A stretch of 64,000 nt of DNA from NCBI GenBank assembly GCA_030272585.1, contig BSYQ01000002.1, positions 1,240,001 through 1,304,000 on the forward strand, in the 5' to 3' direction. Under the pieces are notes generated by a model. That model was given only the letters and a program-made list of their open reading frames with translations, was not told the origin of the DNA and did not search any database. How positions within the stretch are numbered: the stretch's first letter is position 1; the number at the start of each line of letters is the position of its first letter. Below, piece by piece: positions 28,359-37,895 of this stretch. A program made the position numbers and the translations under genes. The DNA comes from Bryopsis sp. KO-2023. Its lineage: Eukaryota; Chlorophyta; Ulvophyceae; Bryopsidales; Bryopsidaceae.

Positions 28359-31010
28359 ATGGCTGACCGTGAACACGCATTGGCAGTGCGCGAGCCTCAA
28401 GTTGAAGAGCCAGGGATTGAACCTGAGTTCGATGAGGAATTGCCTGACGCACCCAATGTGGTGTACCAACAAATAAATGTCCAGAACATCCACAATGTCC
28501 AGCAAGCAGCTGTCGACATAGACATGGGAGCTGATGCGGAAGCCTTAAGAGAGGATGTGGATGCGGTCCATGACCGTGTGGACGATTTAGCCCACGGGCT
28601 AAGGGGTCACCTGCAGCAAGTTGACCAGACACTGGGGCAGAGGCTAGCCCATGCTGAGGCCTCTGTGTCGAACCAACTGGCTGGTGCATCAGAGGTGATC
28701 GGGCAGGCGCTGGAAACACAGCACCAGCATGCGCGACAGGTTGAGGCCACACAGCATGCGGTGGTGTCGCAACAGGAGAAGCTGGATTCAGTAGCGGCTC
28801 AACATAGTCGATACGAGCAGAGGCTATTACGCCAAGATATCGACCATAGAAAAGAAAGAGCCGAGATCAAAGCTTCTGTGGACGCAATAACGAGGAGGAT
28901 GGATGCCGCAGACATTCTAGCGGACTCTCGTTTTGCTGACCTAAAGGAAGCAACTGAAGCATCAGCACTTCAGTTAAAACAACTCTCTGAGTTATCCCTT
29001 GTTCAAGGGCGGAGAATTGAAGGCTTATTAGGAACTGTTGCGGATTCCAACGAAAAAGTTGAACGGACTCTAGAATTGTTTCGGGAGTCCTTGCACAAAC
29101 AAGGTGCTGAGGTGAAGCGTTTGCAGAGCTCCAGAGTAGCAATTCAAAAAGATTTGATTGCCTTGGAGAAAAAGGCATCCAAAACCTGGGATCAGCAGCA
29201 AGATGCAGCTGATGTGGTTGCCTTAAGATTATCTGGCCTGGAACGAAGCATGGAGGATGTGAGTGGCGGAAGTCAGAGTGCCCAAAGTGGAAGTGATGCT
29301 CGAGCAGTATCACCAGAGCGAGAAGAATCAACTTCTCCTGAGCCTGAGGACTCAGCCTTTGGGATGCCACTGCCAAAGAAATCAGTAAAGCAGTTGGCTG
29401 CATCATGGCCGCCACTAGACCAGAGCTTCGCGGTAGGAATGGTTGGGGCAGGAACCTCAACAATACCGGCTCCTCCAGCAGTACAGGTCGAGGAGGGTGA
29501 AATTGTTGCTGCAGAAGCACCACCATGCACTGCAGTGGACAGCGCACCAGACGCTGATTTCACATTCCCTCAATTGATACCTCCGAGTACAAGAGCTCAG
29601 CCTGGAGTACGCATCTCAGAACCCGACTCTGCCGATGGATCACGTAGACCCACACGAACTAACCCAAGAGTTCTCTCCTCAGCAGAAGTGTTATATCAAA
29701 TTGATCTTGAGCGTGCTAAGGCACAGGTCAGAGAAGAGAAAGGAAAAGAACCCATGCAGATTCCCACACGTACTGGAAGATTGGGACTTGGGTTAAGTGC
29801 ATTGGGAGCAAGGGTAGAAAATAATCCCTTTGCTGCACTTGGTTCATATGAGTCTACTGGTGGACCCAGTCGAGTTCCTCGCATGCGAGGTAACTTTGGA
29901 GACCCTGGTGATGACGACCCAGATGATGATGGCGGTGATGATTACCGCGACAGACGAAACCGCCCACCTTCCCGCATTCCAGGTGCGCCTGATGGCGGAG
30001 GAGGTGGTGGCGGCGGTGGAGATGGTGGAGGCGGTGGACCTCCCGGTGGACCTCCTGATGGAGGTGGAGGTGGAGGTGGCGCTGGACCAGCAGGCCCAGG
30101 ACCTCCTAGGCAAGGACAGTGGTTGCCTAGCACCGTCAAGTTGCAAATGCCTCGCGCATTCAACGGAAGTGGAGAACCAAAAGCCCGTAAATGGCAAGTG
30201 CTCATGACGCGGTACTTGAGAACCTGCGGAGTGCATGAAGCACAGTGGCAATCGATTATGGCCACTAACCTTTATGGGGCTGCCTCGGATTGGTTAACGA
30301 TGCAAGAGTTGAAAATTCACCGAGGTGAAAGACCACCCTTCCGTGACTGGATGGACTTCATGGATGGCTTAGCTACAGCTTTCGAATTCTCTAGTGATCG
30401 AGATGAAGCGTGGCGTGACCTCCACAAACTCAAGCAGACTGGAACCGTGAAACAGTTTGTAAAAGAGTTTCAGCGGTTAGTCTTGAGGATTCCAGACCTC
30501 GAAGAGGATCACCAGTATTTGCTCTTCGTGGATGGACTTAAAAGTGAAGTTCAGAAGTTAGTCGCAGCAACGGTACCTCGAGATGTCGAGGCCGCCATCA
30601 TATCCGCCGAACGATTGGAAGCCCTTGGAGTTGGAACACAAGGCCAAGGAGGGCAGACCAATCAGAAAAAGAAAGGAGTCTGGCGTGGTGGAAGAAAGAA
30701 GAAAGGCCAGAATCAGGGTCAGCAGCAGCAGAACCCCACACCACCAGCCCAAGCACCACCACAAGCTGCCGCAGGGGTGCAACAGCAGCAGCAACAGCAA
30801 CAAGGACGAGGAGGAGGACGTGGTGGTGGTGGACGTGGACGCGGTGGTGGTAACCGTGGAAGAGGACAAGCCAATCAGGGAAGACAGAACCCCCAGGGGG
30901 GAGGGGGATATCATTGTTATCTTTGTGGAAAGAAGGGTCACCCTGTGAGGCAATGTCCTAGATTGGAGGAGGTGAAAAACCTCCCCGATGTAAAAAAAAT
31001 GTTAAACTGA
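28359..31010 (+). CDS. gag: Gag of element D1
   Basis: 883 aa from the ATG at 28359 (MADREHALAVREPQ). The N-terminal ~300 residues are acidic and strongly helical, with heptad-like spacing (for example VDAVHDRVDDLAHGL), suggesting a long coiled coil. A disordered Pro/Ser/Glu region follows with VGMVGAGTST (about residue 358), then a poly-Gly/Pro stretch (about 545-585), a capsid-like domain typical of Ty3 Gag (about 595-750), Gln-rich and RGG repeats, and the zinc knuckle CYLCGKKGHPVRQC just before the end. The protein is much longer than usual Ty3 Gags because of the N-terminal helical region. It ends at a TGA immediately after the GTTAAAC heptamer used to enter pol. Confidence 0.93.
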   Translation: MADREHALAVREPQVEEPGIEPEFDEELPDAPNVVYQQINVQNIHNVQQAAVDIDMGADAEALREDVDAVHDRVDDLAHGLRGHLQQVDQTLGQRLAHAEASVSNQLAGASEVIGQALETQHQHARQVEATQHAVVSQQEKLDSVAAQHSRYEQRLLRQDIDHRKERAEIKASVDAITRRMDAADILADSRFADLKEATEASALQLKQLSELSLVQGRRIEGLLGTVADSNEKVERTLELFRESLHKQGAEVKRLQSSRVAIQKDLIALEKKASKTWDQQQDAADVVALRLSGLERSMEDVSGGSQSAQSGSDARAVSPEREESTSPEPEDSAFGMPLPKKSVKQLAASWPPLDQSFAVGMVGAGTSTIPAPPAVQVEEGEIVAAEAPPCTAVDSAPDADFTFPQLIPPSTRAQPGVRISEPDSADGSRRPTRTNPRVLSSAEVLYQIDLERAKAQVREEKGKEPMQIPTRTGRLGLGLSALGARVENNPFAALGSYESTGGPSRVPRMRGNFGDPGDDDPDDDGGDDYRDRRNRPPSRIPGAPDGGGGGGGGGDGGGGGPPGGPPDGGGGGGGAGPAGPGPPRQGQWLPSTVKLQMPRAFNGSGEPKARKWQVLMTRYLRTCGVHEAQWQSIMATNLYGAASDWLTMQELKIHRGERPPFRDWMDFMDGLATAFEFSSDRDEAWRDLHKLKQTGTVKQFVKEFQRLVLRIPDLEEDHQYLLFVDGLKSEVQKLVAATVPRDVEAAIISAERLEALGVGTQGQGGQTNQKKKGVWRGGRKKKGQNQGQQQQNPTPPAQAPPQAAAGVQQQQQQQQGRGGGRGGGGRGRGGGNRGRGQANQGRQNPQGGGGYHCYLCGKKGHPVRQCPRLEEVKNLPDVKKMLN

Positions 31011-31045
31011 CTGCCAGGCAGGAAACTGCTTCGTCTGAGCCTGGC
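31001..31045 (+). promoter_or_regulatory. D1 -1 frameshift site (GTTAAAC plus stem)
   Basis: The last gag codons read ATG TTA AAC TGA, giving a G_TTA_AAC heptamer (31001-31007) in the gag frame. After a 5-nt spacer, GCCAGGC (31013-31019) can pair perfectly with GCCTGGC (31039-31045). Pol is open in the -1 frame from this point. An A_AAA_AAA heptamer at 30992-30998 is a possible alternative site in D but is absent in C. Confidence 0.8.
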
Positions 31046-34000
31046 CGACGCAAACGTCGTAAGCGAAACAGAGTTCGTAGGCGGCGTAGGAAGCATAGAT
31101 CAAAAGTAGGTGCCTCGAAAAAGGTTAAAAGTACTCACAGCGGAAAACCTGAGGAGCGGACTAGTACACCGCGTGAAGAGAGAACAGAGACACTCTCCAC
31201 ATCTACCCAATCGGCACATGACAACTGCGATTGGAACAATGAACAGAAGGAAAGCACACCGGATGAGATGGACGCGCCTCATGCGTCATCTGCATCTCTT
31301 CCCTCTGTTAGTGAATCTGTGGGCTCATTGGAGTCGCAGAGTAGTCTACAGGAGTCCCTGCCTGCAGACGTAGACGATAGTGGGTCAGAAACAACCCAAC
31401 GGTCTACCACAGAGCGAGTTAATGTGTCAGAAGTTCGATCAACTTCGTCAACCAAGGGTGACACATGCCCTCTGTTAAAAATTCAAGAAGTGCCTGTGAG
31501 AGGGTACGAAGTAAAAGCACGGATCAAGACCACGGACCTTTATGCATTCATTGATTGTGGAAGTACCGCAAACTATATCAATGATAAGGTAGCGCGTGAT
31601 CTCGGGTTGTCGATTACACCAAGCTCAAAGAGAGCAATGTTGGCAAACGGAGATATTAAAGAACTGGCTGGCAGCTGTAACAACCTCCGAGTAAAGATAG
31701 GAGGGCTGAAGTGCAAAATGAAAGCGGATCTGTTCCCAGACCTTGGTTATGACCTAATATTGGGCATGCCTTGGTTGCAGAAAGAAAACCCCCGCATAGA
31801 CTTTCAGCAGAATGAGATTTCAGTTTGCAAAAACAGCCAAGTGTTTCATCTCCCGTTGCGACATCCAACCCAAGAGAGTATTGAACCTGAACGAAAAGTA
31901 CAGTCGATACTGCAAGAAGTGCCAGTGACTGAGTGTTCAGCTAAGAGAATGATGCGTCATCTCAAAACAGAGACAGCATTCATGGTTGTAGTGCAAGAGT
32001 CTGAAGAGAAAGCTTTAGGCCAACATGAATTGCCTGACGCAATAGAGCGAACACAGCCATTCAACACTGAGGATGAGATTGGCAAACTTATTCGTTCAGA
32101 CACCCCTGCCGAAATTAAAAAGGTGGTAGAAACACACCGTGGTGTGTTCCCTCGTGATTTACCCCCAGGGATCCCTCCGAAGAGAAAAGGTCATGAGTTC
32201 AAGATAGACCTGGAGGATCCAACACCTATCCATCGTCCAATATACAAGCTTTCACCAGCAGAGCTGGATGAAGTGAAAGCACAAGTGGACTACCTTCTGG
32301 AACAGAAGAAAATCAAACCATCCGAGTCCCCTTGGGGCGCGCCAATCCTATTTGTACCGAAAAAGGATGGAGGCTTAAGGATGTGTGTGGATTACAGGTG
32401 GATCAATAAGGTGACGGTGAAAAACCGGTATCCTTTACCCCTGCCAGAAGAATTGATGGATAGAGTGTTCAAAGCCAAAGTGTTCTCAAAGTTAGATCTG
32501 CGATCAGGCTACTGGCAATTTCCAGTAAGGCCATCTGATACAGATAAAACATCGTTCCGCACGAGATACGGTCACTTTGAGTTTTTGGTAGCGCCTTTTG
32601 GGCTAACCAATTGCCCAGCGCAATTCCAAACTCTAGTGCAAGACCTACTCGCAGAGTTTTTAGATGATTTTGTTGTTGTCTTTATCGATGACATACTCAT
32701 CTTCTCTGAAAACATGGAACAGCATGCCAAACACTTAGAGAAAGTCCTGTCGCGACTAGCAGAATATCAGCTTTTTGCTAAGGCAAGTAAAAGTGAGCTG
32801 GCTGTCGCAACAGTAGACTATCTTGGCTACCGCATTAGCGGAAGTGGGTTAAAACCACAGGAACAAAAAGTGAAGGCAGTGAAGGAGTGGAAGGAACTGC
32901 AGAGTGTTAGTGATGTACGTAGTTTCCTTGGAATGGTTTCATACTACAGGAAATTCATTCCCCAGTTTGCACATGTTGCTGGACCACTCCATGACTTAGT
33001 GAAAAAAGACCATCCCTGGAGATGGGGACAGGTTGAGCGTGGCGCATTCAATGAATTGAAAAAGCGTCTAAGTCAAGCTCCCGTCCTTATTTTTCCAGAT
33101 GCGTCACTGCCTTACACTGTGATCACTGATGCGTCGAATGAGGCCATCGGTGCCGTGTTAACACAGGATCACGGAGAGGGGCTACAGCCAATAGCTTACC
33201 TCTCACGTAGATTCAATCCTGCCGAGCTTAACTATGCACCATACGACAAAGAGTTGTGTGCAATATGTTATGCGATGGTGCAGTGGAGACATTATCTAGA
33301 AGGTTGTGCGGGTGGAGTAACAGTGTTCACTGACCACCAACCTCTGACGCATATTCTGTCGCAGAGGAACCTTTCTAGAACCCAAGCAAGATGGCTTGAG
33401 GCGGGGTACCTGACTTCGATCAACCCCAAGATCTCCTATATCAAAGGCAAGGCTAATGTGTTAGCAGATGCTCTCTCCCGCAGTGTTCCTAAGCCCGTGG
33501 AAACTGCGATGAACATTTCCACTTGGCAAGTGCATCAAGCAAGCCAAGACGAGTGGAAACAAGCCCTCCAAGCTGATAACTCCTTGGTGAAGATATTGCG
33601 GAAGCTTGAGAGTGGCGAGGAAGTTGAGGGATATTTCCTCAGAGAGGGAATACTCTGGACGGTCCCAAAGAGAGGATTAGTCGAGAAAGTGGTGGTTCCT
33701 AAAGGCCAGCGCAATAAGATTATGAAGGAGTGCCATGAGACACCTTCAGCAGGCCATACAGGACCAGCGCGAACAGGAGAAATCCTAGCGCGGCGATATT
33801 GGTGGAAGGGGTGGATGAATGAGTTGAAGGCATTTGTGCGCGAATGCCCTGTGTGCCAACAAATAAAGGCTGACACACAGAAGCCTATGGGCTTACTTCA
33901 ACCCCTGCCAATACCTGAGCGGAAGTGGGAGCAGATTACCACTGACTTGGTGACAGATCTACCAGCATCTAATGGGTTTACTGCTGTAGCTGTCTTTGTC

Positions 34001-35008
34001 GATAGACTTACCAAGTTTGTGCATTTCGCCCCATGTACTAAAGAGCTTACCGCTGCAGGATACGCCCAACTTTTTATCGAACATGTTTACCGCAACCATG
34101 GCCTACCTAAAGTGATTGTGTCTGATAGAGACCCTCGCTTTACCAGCAAGTTCTGGCAGACGCTTTTTAAAGCTCTGGGTACAGAGATTCGTATGAGTAC
34201 AGCTTACCACCCTCAGACAGATGGGCAGAGTGAGGTTACCATACGTACTCTGGAAAATTTCTTAAGGCCATATGCTGAGAGGTATCCCCATAAGTGGGTT
34301 GAGTATTTACCTACAGCAGAGTTTGCAGCAAACAATGCAGTGAATGCGAGTACAGGGTTCGCACCTGCATACTTGATGTATGGGTACCATCCAGAAACAC
34401 CAAACATTGGTGGGACGGCAACGCAATTTCAAGTGGAAGCAGTTAAGACTATGGTAGCACGGATGGCACAGGACTTAGATACCGCAAAAGCATATTACTC
34501 TAGAGCACAACACAGAATGTGTGTGAGTGCAAACAAGAAGAGGAAAGATATTGCTTTTGAGAAAGGGGATAAAGTCCTGATAAAAAGCCGTTTTATTCCG
34601 TTGGCTGCTTTGAACAAAGTGAGTCCCAAACTGCGCCGTCGATTTGTGGGTCCCTTTGAAATTGTGGAGAAAATATCAAAGGTGGCTTACAGAGTTCAAC
34701 TTCCGGAAACATGGCTCATTCACCCAGTGTTTCATGTTTCTAAGTTCAAGCGTTATCACGCCTCGAGTGATAACAGCAGGCAAATACAACCTCCAGAAGG
34801 AGAGTTGATTGGTAGCGAAGTAGAGTATGAGGTCGAAAATATCCTAAGGGCTAGAGGTAAACGCAATCGTGAATACCTAGTGCTGTGGAAAGGATACGAT
34901 CTACTTGACGCTACTTGGGAACCTGAAGCTAATCTGGTTAACGCACCAGATATACTTCGCGCATTTAAAGAGAAAGAAAGAAAAGAGTTGCAGAAAGGAA
35001 GAGAATAG
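31007..35008 (+). CDS. pol: Pol of element D1
   Basis: About 1,333 aa, read in the -1 frame from the gag stop; no conventional start is needed because the frame is open from the heptamer. It opens with a very basic Arg/Lys-rich stretch. Then: protease FIDCGST (Asp codon 31553); reverse transcriptase with FIDD (32681-32692) where many relatives have YLDD; RNase H (VITDAS); integrase with H2C2 zinc site and triad Asp (33944), Asp (34124), Glu (34232), 35 residues between the last two; and a C-terminal chromodomain (YEVENIL ... LVLWKGYD ... TWEPEANL). All expected catalytic residues are present and the frame is intact. Close relative of C pol, more distant from A/B. Confidence 0.95.
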   Translation: MTARQETASSEPGRRKRRKRNRVRRRRRKHRSKVGASKKVKSTHSGKPEERTSTPREERTETLSTSTQSAHDNCDWNNEQKESTPDEMDAPHASSASLPSVSESVGSLESQSSLQESLPADVDDSGSETTQRSTTERVNVSEVRSTSSTKGDTCPLLKIQEVPVRGYEVKARIKTTDLYAFIDCGSTANYINDKVARDLGLSITPSSKRAMLANGDIKELAGSCNNLRVKIGGLKCKMKADLFPDLGYDLILGMPWLQKENPRIDFQQNEISVCKNSQVFHLPLRHPTQESIEPERKVQSILQEVPVTECSAKRMMRHLKTETAFMVVVQESEEKALGQHELPDAIERTQPFNTEDEIGKLIRSDTPAEIKKVVETHRGVFPRDLPPGIPPKRKGHEFKIDLEDPTPIHRPIYKLSPAELDEVKAQVDYLLEQKKIKPSESPWGAPILFVPKKDGGLRMCVDYRWINKVTVKNRYPLPLPEELMDRVFKAKVFSKLDLRSGYWQFPVRPSDTDKTSFRTRYGHFEFLVAPFGLTNCPAQFQTLVQDLLAEFLDDFVVVFIDDILIFSENMEQHAKHLEKVLSRLAEYQLFAKASKSELAVATVDYLGYRISGSGLKPQEQKVKAVKEWKELQSVSDVRSFLGMVSYYRKFIPQFAHVAGPLHDLVKKDHPWRWGQVERGAFNELKKRLSQAPVLIFPDASLPYTVITDASNEAIGAVLTQDHGEGLQPIAYLSRRFNPAELNYAPYDKELCAICYAMVQWRHYLEGCAGGVTVFTDHQPLTHILSQRNLSRTQARWLEAGYLTSINPKISYIKGKANVLADALSRSVPKPVETAMNISTWQVHQASQDEWKQALQADNSLVKILRKLESGEEVEGYFLREGILWTVPKRGLVEKVVVPKGQRNKIMKECHETPSAGHTGPARTGEILARRYWWKGWMNELKAFVRECPVCQQIKADTQKPMGLLQPLPIPERKWEQITTDLVTDLPASNGFTAVAVFVDRLTKFVHFAPCTKELTAAGYAQLFIEHVYRNHGLPKVIVSDRDPRFTSKFWQTLFKALGTEIRMSTAYHPQTDGQSEVTIRTLENFLRPYAERYPHKWVEYLPTAEFAANNAVNASTGFAPAYLMYGYHPETPNIGGTATQFQVEAVKTMVARMAQDLDTAKAYYSRAQHRMCVSANKKRKDIAFEKGDKVLIKSRFIPLAALNKVSPKLRRRFVGPFEIVEKISKVAYRVQLPETWLIHPVFHVSKFKRYHASSDNSRQIQPPEGELIGSEVEYEVENILRARGKRNREYLVLWKGYDLLDATWEPEANLVNAPDILRAFKEKERKELQKGRE

Positions 35009-35457
35009 GGAAACAGAGTGTTTGATGGCTAAGGTGGAACTCCTTATTGCAAGGGGGCGCGAAAAAGGATACCTTAGAAAAACTCTGTCGACTTCCAAAC
35101 CAACTCTTTAACTTTAATGCGTTAGGTGCCTAAGTTATTTGGCTGGCGCAGTAAGTGTAGCTTCAGTAGTACTTTAGAAACCGGGCAAACGATGTCACAT
35201 TCGAGATAGTGTGGTTGTTCCGAGAAAACCCCTATCAAGTGACGTGTTGAGGTGGTCTTGACGAGACTCCAACCGAGCGAAACGTTGGTGTCTCACCCCA
35301 ATAACTCAACGAGGAAAGTGTACGAGTCACCCAGCCTTATAAGCGCAGCCCTCGAACCATTTTGCCCTAGTGTTTGTGTAAACGGAGCGAGCTCCTGAGT
35401 GAAAAAGAGTCTAAAGACGCACAAACCGTTGTTATTTCTTTCTTTCCGACGAACATA
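35009..35457 (+). other. D1 pol-ORF3 gap
   Basis: No conserved ORF. A TTATAAG (35338-35343) lies about 115 bp before the ORF3 ATG and might serve an internal promoter, but the equivalent stretch of C has no such box, so this is weak. Confidence 0.35.
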
Positions 35458-37271
35458 ATGGCTGCCGATACACCCGCCGCAATTATTGCGAGGTTGGAAG
35501 CGGAGGTAGCTCAAAAAGAAGAGGAGCTGCAGCACTTTACGTCGACCGCAGAGGAAGTGCTGCAGAACAATGAGGCCTTAACCCGGCAGCTCTCAGGGTT
35601 GAGTGACCGGACGAAAGCAGCTGAGGCTGCGAAGGAGGCAGCGGAGAAAGCCAAGGATAAGGCGGAGGCGGAAAAGAAAGAAGCGGAGGACAAGACTAAG
35701 GTCTTGGAAGAAAAATTGGAAGCCATGAAGCTGAAAAAGCAAAGGTTCCAATCTCACATGATGGCTAACCATCGTGAGAATGACCTCCGCAAGCAAGCTC
35801 TTGGGGGAATGGTGGATCGATTTACCGCGGTAGAGGAAACGCTGCAGCGAGCTGTAGCAACCGCGTGGAGTGCAGCAGCCAACAACCTTAAAAAGGAATT
35901 GGCAGAACAAGAGCTGCAGATCGATTTGCTGGGAGAGTCCCTCAGAGACGGCTCTGAAAAACTTCAAGTGCAGAGCGAAACAACGGACAAGATGCTGCGT
36001 TTGAACCCGGCGGTGCCAGCACCACGGGTACGCGAAGAACTGGATCGCCAAGTCCAAGTTCTGTTGTCAAACGCAACACTTGATCTGGAACCGTCCAAGG
36101 ACGATGATGCGGGAGGCTCAAGCAAGGGCAAGGGGAAAGGGAAAAACAAACGCCCAAGCTCGCCGTGTAGGGATGAAGATCCACACGGAAAGAGAAGGCG
36201 AGAGGACGGTGACGATGAAGGTGGTGAGCCACCGAGGGATCGTATGCCTGGAGATGCAGCAAGAGCCAACTTGTTACTCAAGTTAAAGGCTGCCGCATTA
36301 AAGACTCCAGCACCCTCACAACCAGCACCAACAGTTCAGACTCCCGGAGATGAGGCTACCGCAATAGCACCGGGGGAGGACTTATTCGACATGAGAGAGG
36401 AGGAGCTTTTGGACTTGGATTTTAACGAAGAAATTGACTTCGGCAGTCCACCTCCTAGGCTCGAAGGTCCTAGTTCTGAACTGGAGGACGGGGAAATAAG
36501 GAATGATGAAGGGCCAAGCCAGGTGACAGAGGTTCAGCGTGCGGTCCATCCACCGTTGGAGTTAGCTCCAACAGAAGCAGCACTTCGGGCTTTCCGAGAA
36601 AAGGTTAAGCTCAGAAGACTAAGGGCGGCTGCTCAGGACAAAGTGGATGCTGCACCTAGCGAAGTGAACCTGTCACGGGAGGATATCGAGGAGGCTTGCA
36701 ACCCCATCACTGCGTCAGAGAAATGGCCGAAGGTCCAATATACTAACCCCAGGGACCGAGCCTTGCAAAATTACCGCGGCAACCGGCACTTTCACGAGTT
36801 GCCCATGTGCATTTGGTGCGGGAGAAGCCCAATGCAAGCAAGTGCTCAGCGGCTGACGCAGAAGAAGTATTCCGTCCTTCCTTGTGGTATCACCTTGTGT
36901 GTGATGCTCACTGGTTGGCATACTCGATGCTGGGGCGCATCGTCACGGCGGTCCAAAAAGTCGCGGAAGTGGACAACAAGTCCATCGCCACCGTCTCCCC
37001 ATTCTCTCTACCTGCCCATATGTTGAAGCTGACACGCTCGACGTTCGAAGAAATCCCTTCGTTCCCGGCTGAGCACGAGAAGTTGCCACACTGCAACATG
37101 TGTGTGAAGCGGCAGCTCAAAGTGTCCGGCATCACAAGGGATCTGCCATTCCTTAAGTCCAAGAGGGTGGCTGCCGCATTTGATCCCTGTGTCCGGTATC
37201 GTGCAGTGCAGCAAGCGCATGCGCAGGAGCAGCGTGCTAATCAGCAAGCGCAAGCGCCGGAACAGCGTTAA
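35458..37271 (+). CDS. D1 ORF3: coiled coil plus RING-like Cys/His domain (one frameshift)
   Basis: Third ORF, in the place env occupies in retroviruses. From the ATG at 35458: MAADTPAAIIARLEAEVAQK, a Glu/Lys/Ala-rich coiled coil (about 8-105), a second helical stretch, a basic patch (GKGKGKNKRP), an acidic linker, and CIWC at about 451-454. In this frame it stops at 37026. The homologous continuation (HLVCDAHW, later HCNMC) lies in the next frame up to 37271. Comparison with C ORF3 places a single missing base near 36888. With that in mind the ligands read C-x2-C, C-x2-H-x2-C-x2-H, C-x2-C, as in C. There is no signal peptide or membrane segment, so it is not an envelope glycoprotein. The function is unknown; RING-like is an inference from spacing. 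Confidence 0.7.
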
Positions 37272-37458
37272 GGAGGAGGGAAAAGGAGTTATCGTCGACC
37301 AAGTGTGTGCGTGCAGCAGCTGTCAGAGACGTCAGAGCAAGAGACAGGTCCACGACAGTTGGGTGTGGGTATGGGAGTGGGTGAGTTTTATGTTTGTGTT
37401 TTTGTGTTTTTTTTTTGTTTTTCTTTGTGTTTTGGTGTGCGTGGGCGCCCACTTTTTG

Positions 37459-37471
37459 CGGGGGGGGCGTA
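37459..37471 (+). promoter_or_regulatory. D1 polypurine tract
   Basis: A G-rich run (GCGGGGGGGGCGTA-type) immediately before the 3' LTR, in the position for plus-strand priming. The cytosines make it an imperfect purine tract. Confidence 0.55.
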
Positions 37472-37890
37472 TGTTAGTCTTTTAGCGCTCACGAGGTAGT
37501 TTGGGATAGAGCCGAGGGTGGCTGACGCATGTGGGTTCACGAGTAAGACAGATTAGACCCAGAGTTTGGGGCATGCGTCAGCGTACTACACTTAGGGGTA
37601 CTTAAGAGGCCCACTCGTTGTTTTGACATTCACTTTACTTTGTAAGAACTCGGGATTCGTGGGATTGGTGTGTTCCCGCTTGTGTGTGTGTTTGTGTGTG
37701 TGTGTGTTAAGTGTTTGCCTGACGCAATCACTTCCCAACCCAAGTGCTCTAGTAGCGTTCACAACCGCGCTAGCTAGAGAGTTGTCTAAACCAACAAACC
37801 CCACAAGTATACTTGCGTTAGCCAGCAAGTTATCACGAATCCAATCAACACAGCCGACCACTATTGCGTCACCCACAAGCTTCACTATCA
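37472..37890 (+). repeat. D1 3' LTR
   Basis: 419 bp, identical by eye to the 5' LTR at 27798-28216; followed by GCTAG. Confidence 0.95.
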
Positions 37891-37895
37891 GCTAG

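Larger units (their letters stand above)
27798..37890 (+). mobile_element. Element D1: chromovirus with third ORF
   Basis: A 10,093-bp plus-strand LTR retrotransposon. LTRs 27798-28216 and 37472-37890 (419 bp each) look identical; target duplications GCTAG lie at 27793-27797 and 37891-37895. Order: 5' LTR, primer-binding site, 128-nt leader, gag, pol in the -1 frame, a ~450-nt gap, a third ORF, purine tract, 3' LTR. Gag and pol are open throughout; the third ORF has one apparent frameshift. A second copy, D2, starts at 59406 and a solo LTR lies at 22192. Confidence 0.95.

Noticed and set aside
28243..30265. Long open frames opposite and across D1 gag (also in D2 and C), including proline- or serine-rich ones
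   Set aside because: They are shadows of the gag reading frame; the poly-Gly and poly-Gln coding stretches give stop-free repeats in every frame, with no motifs of their own.
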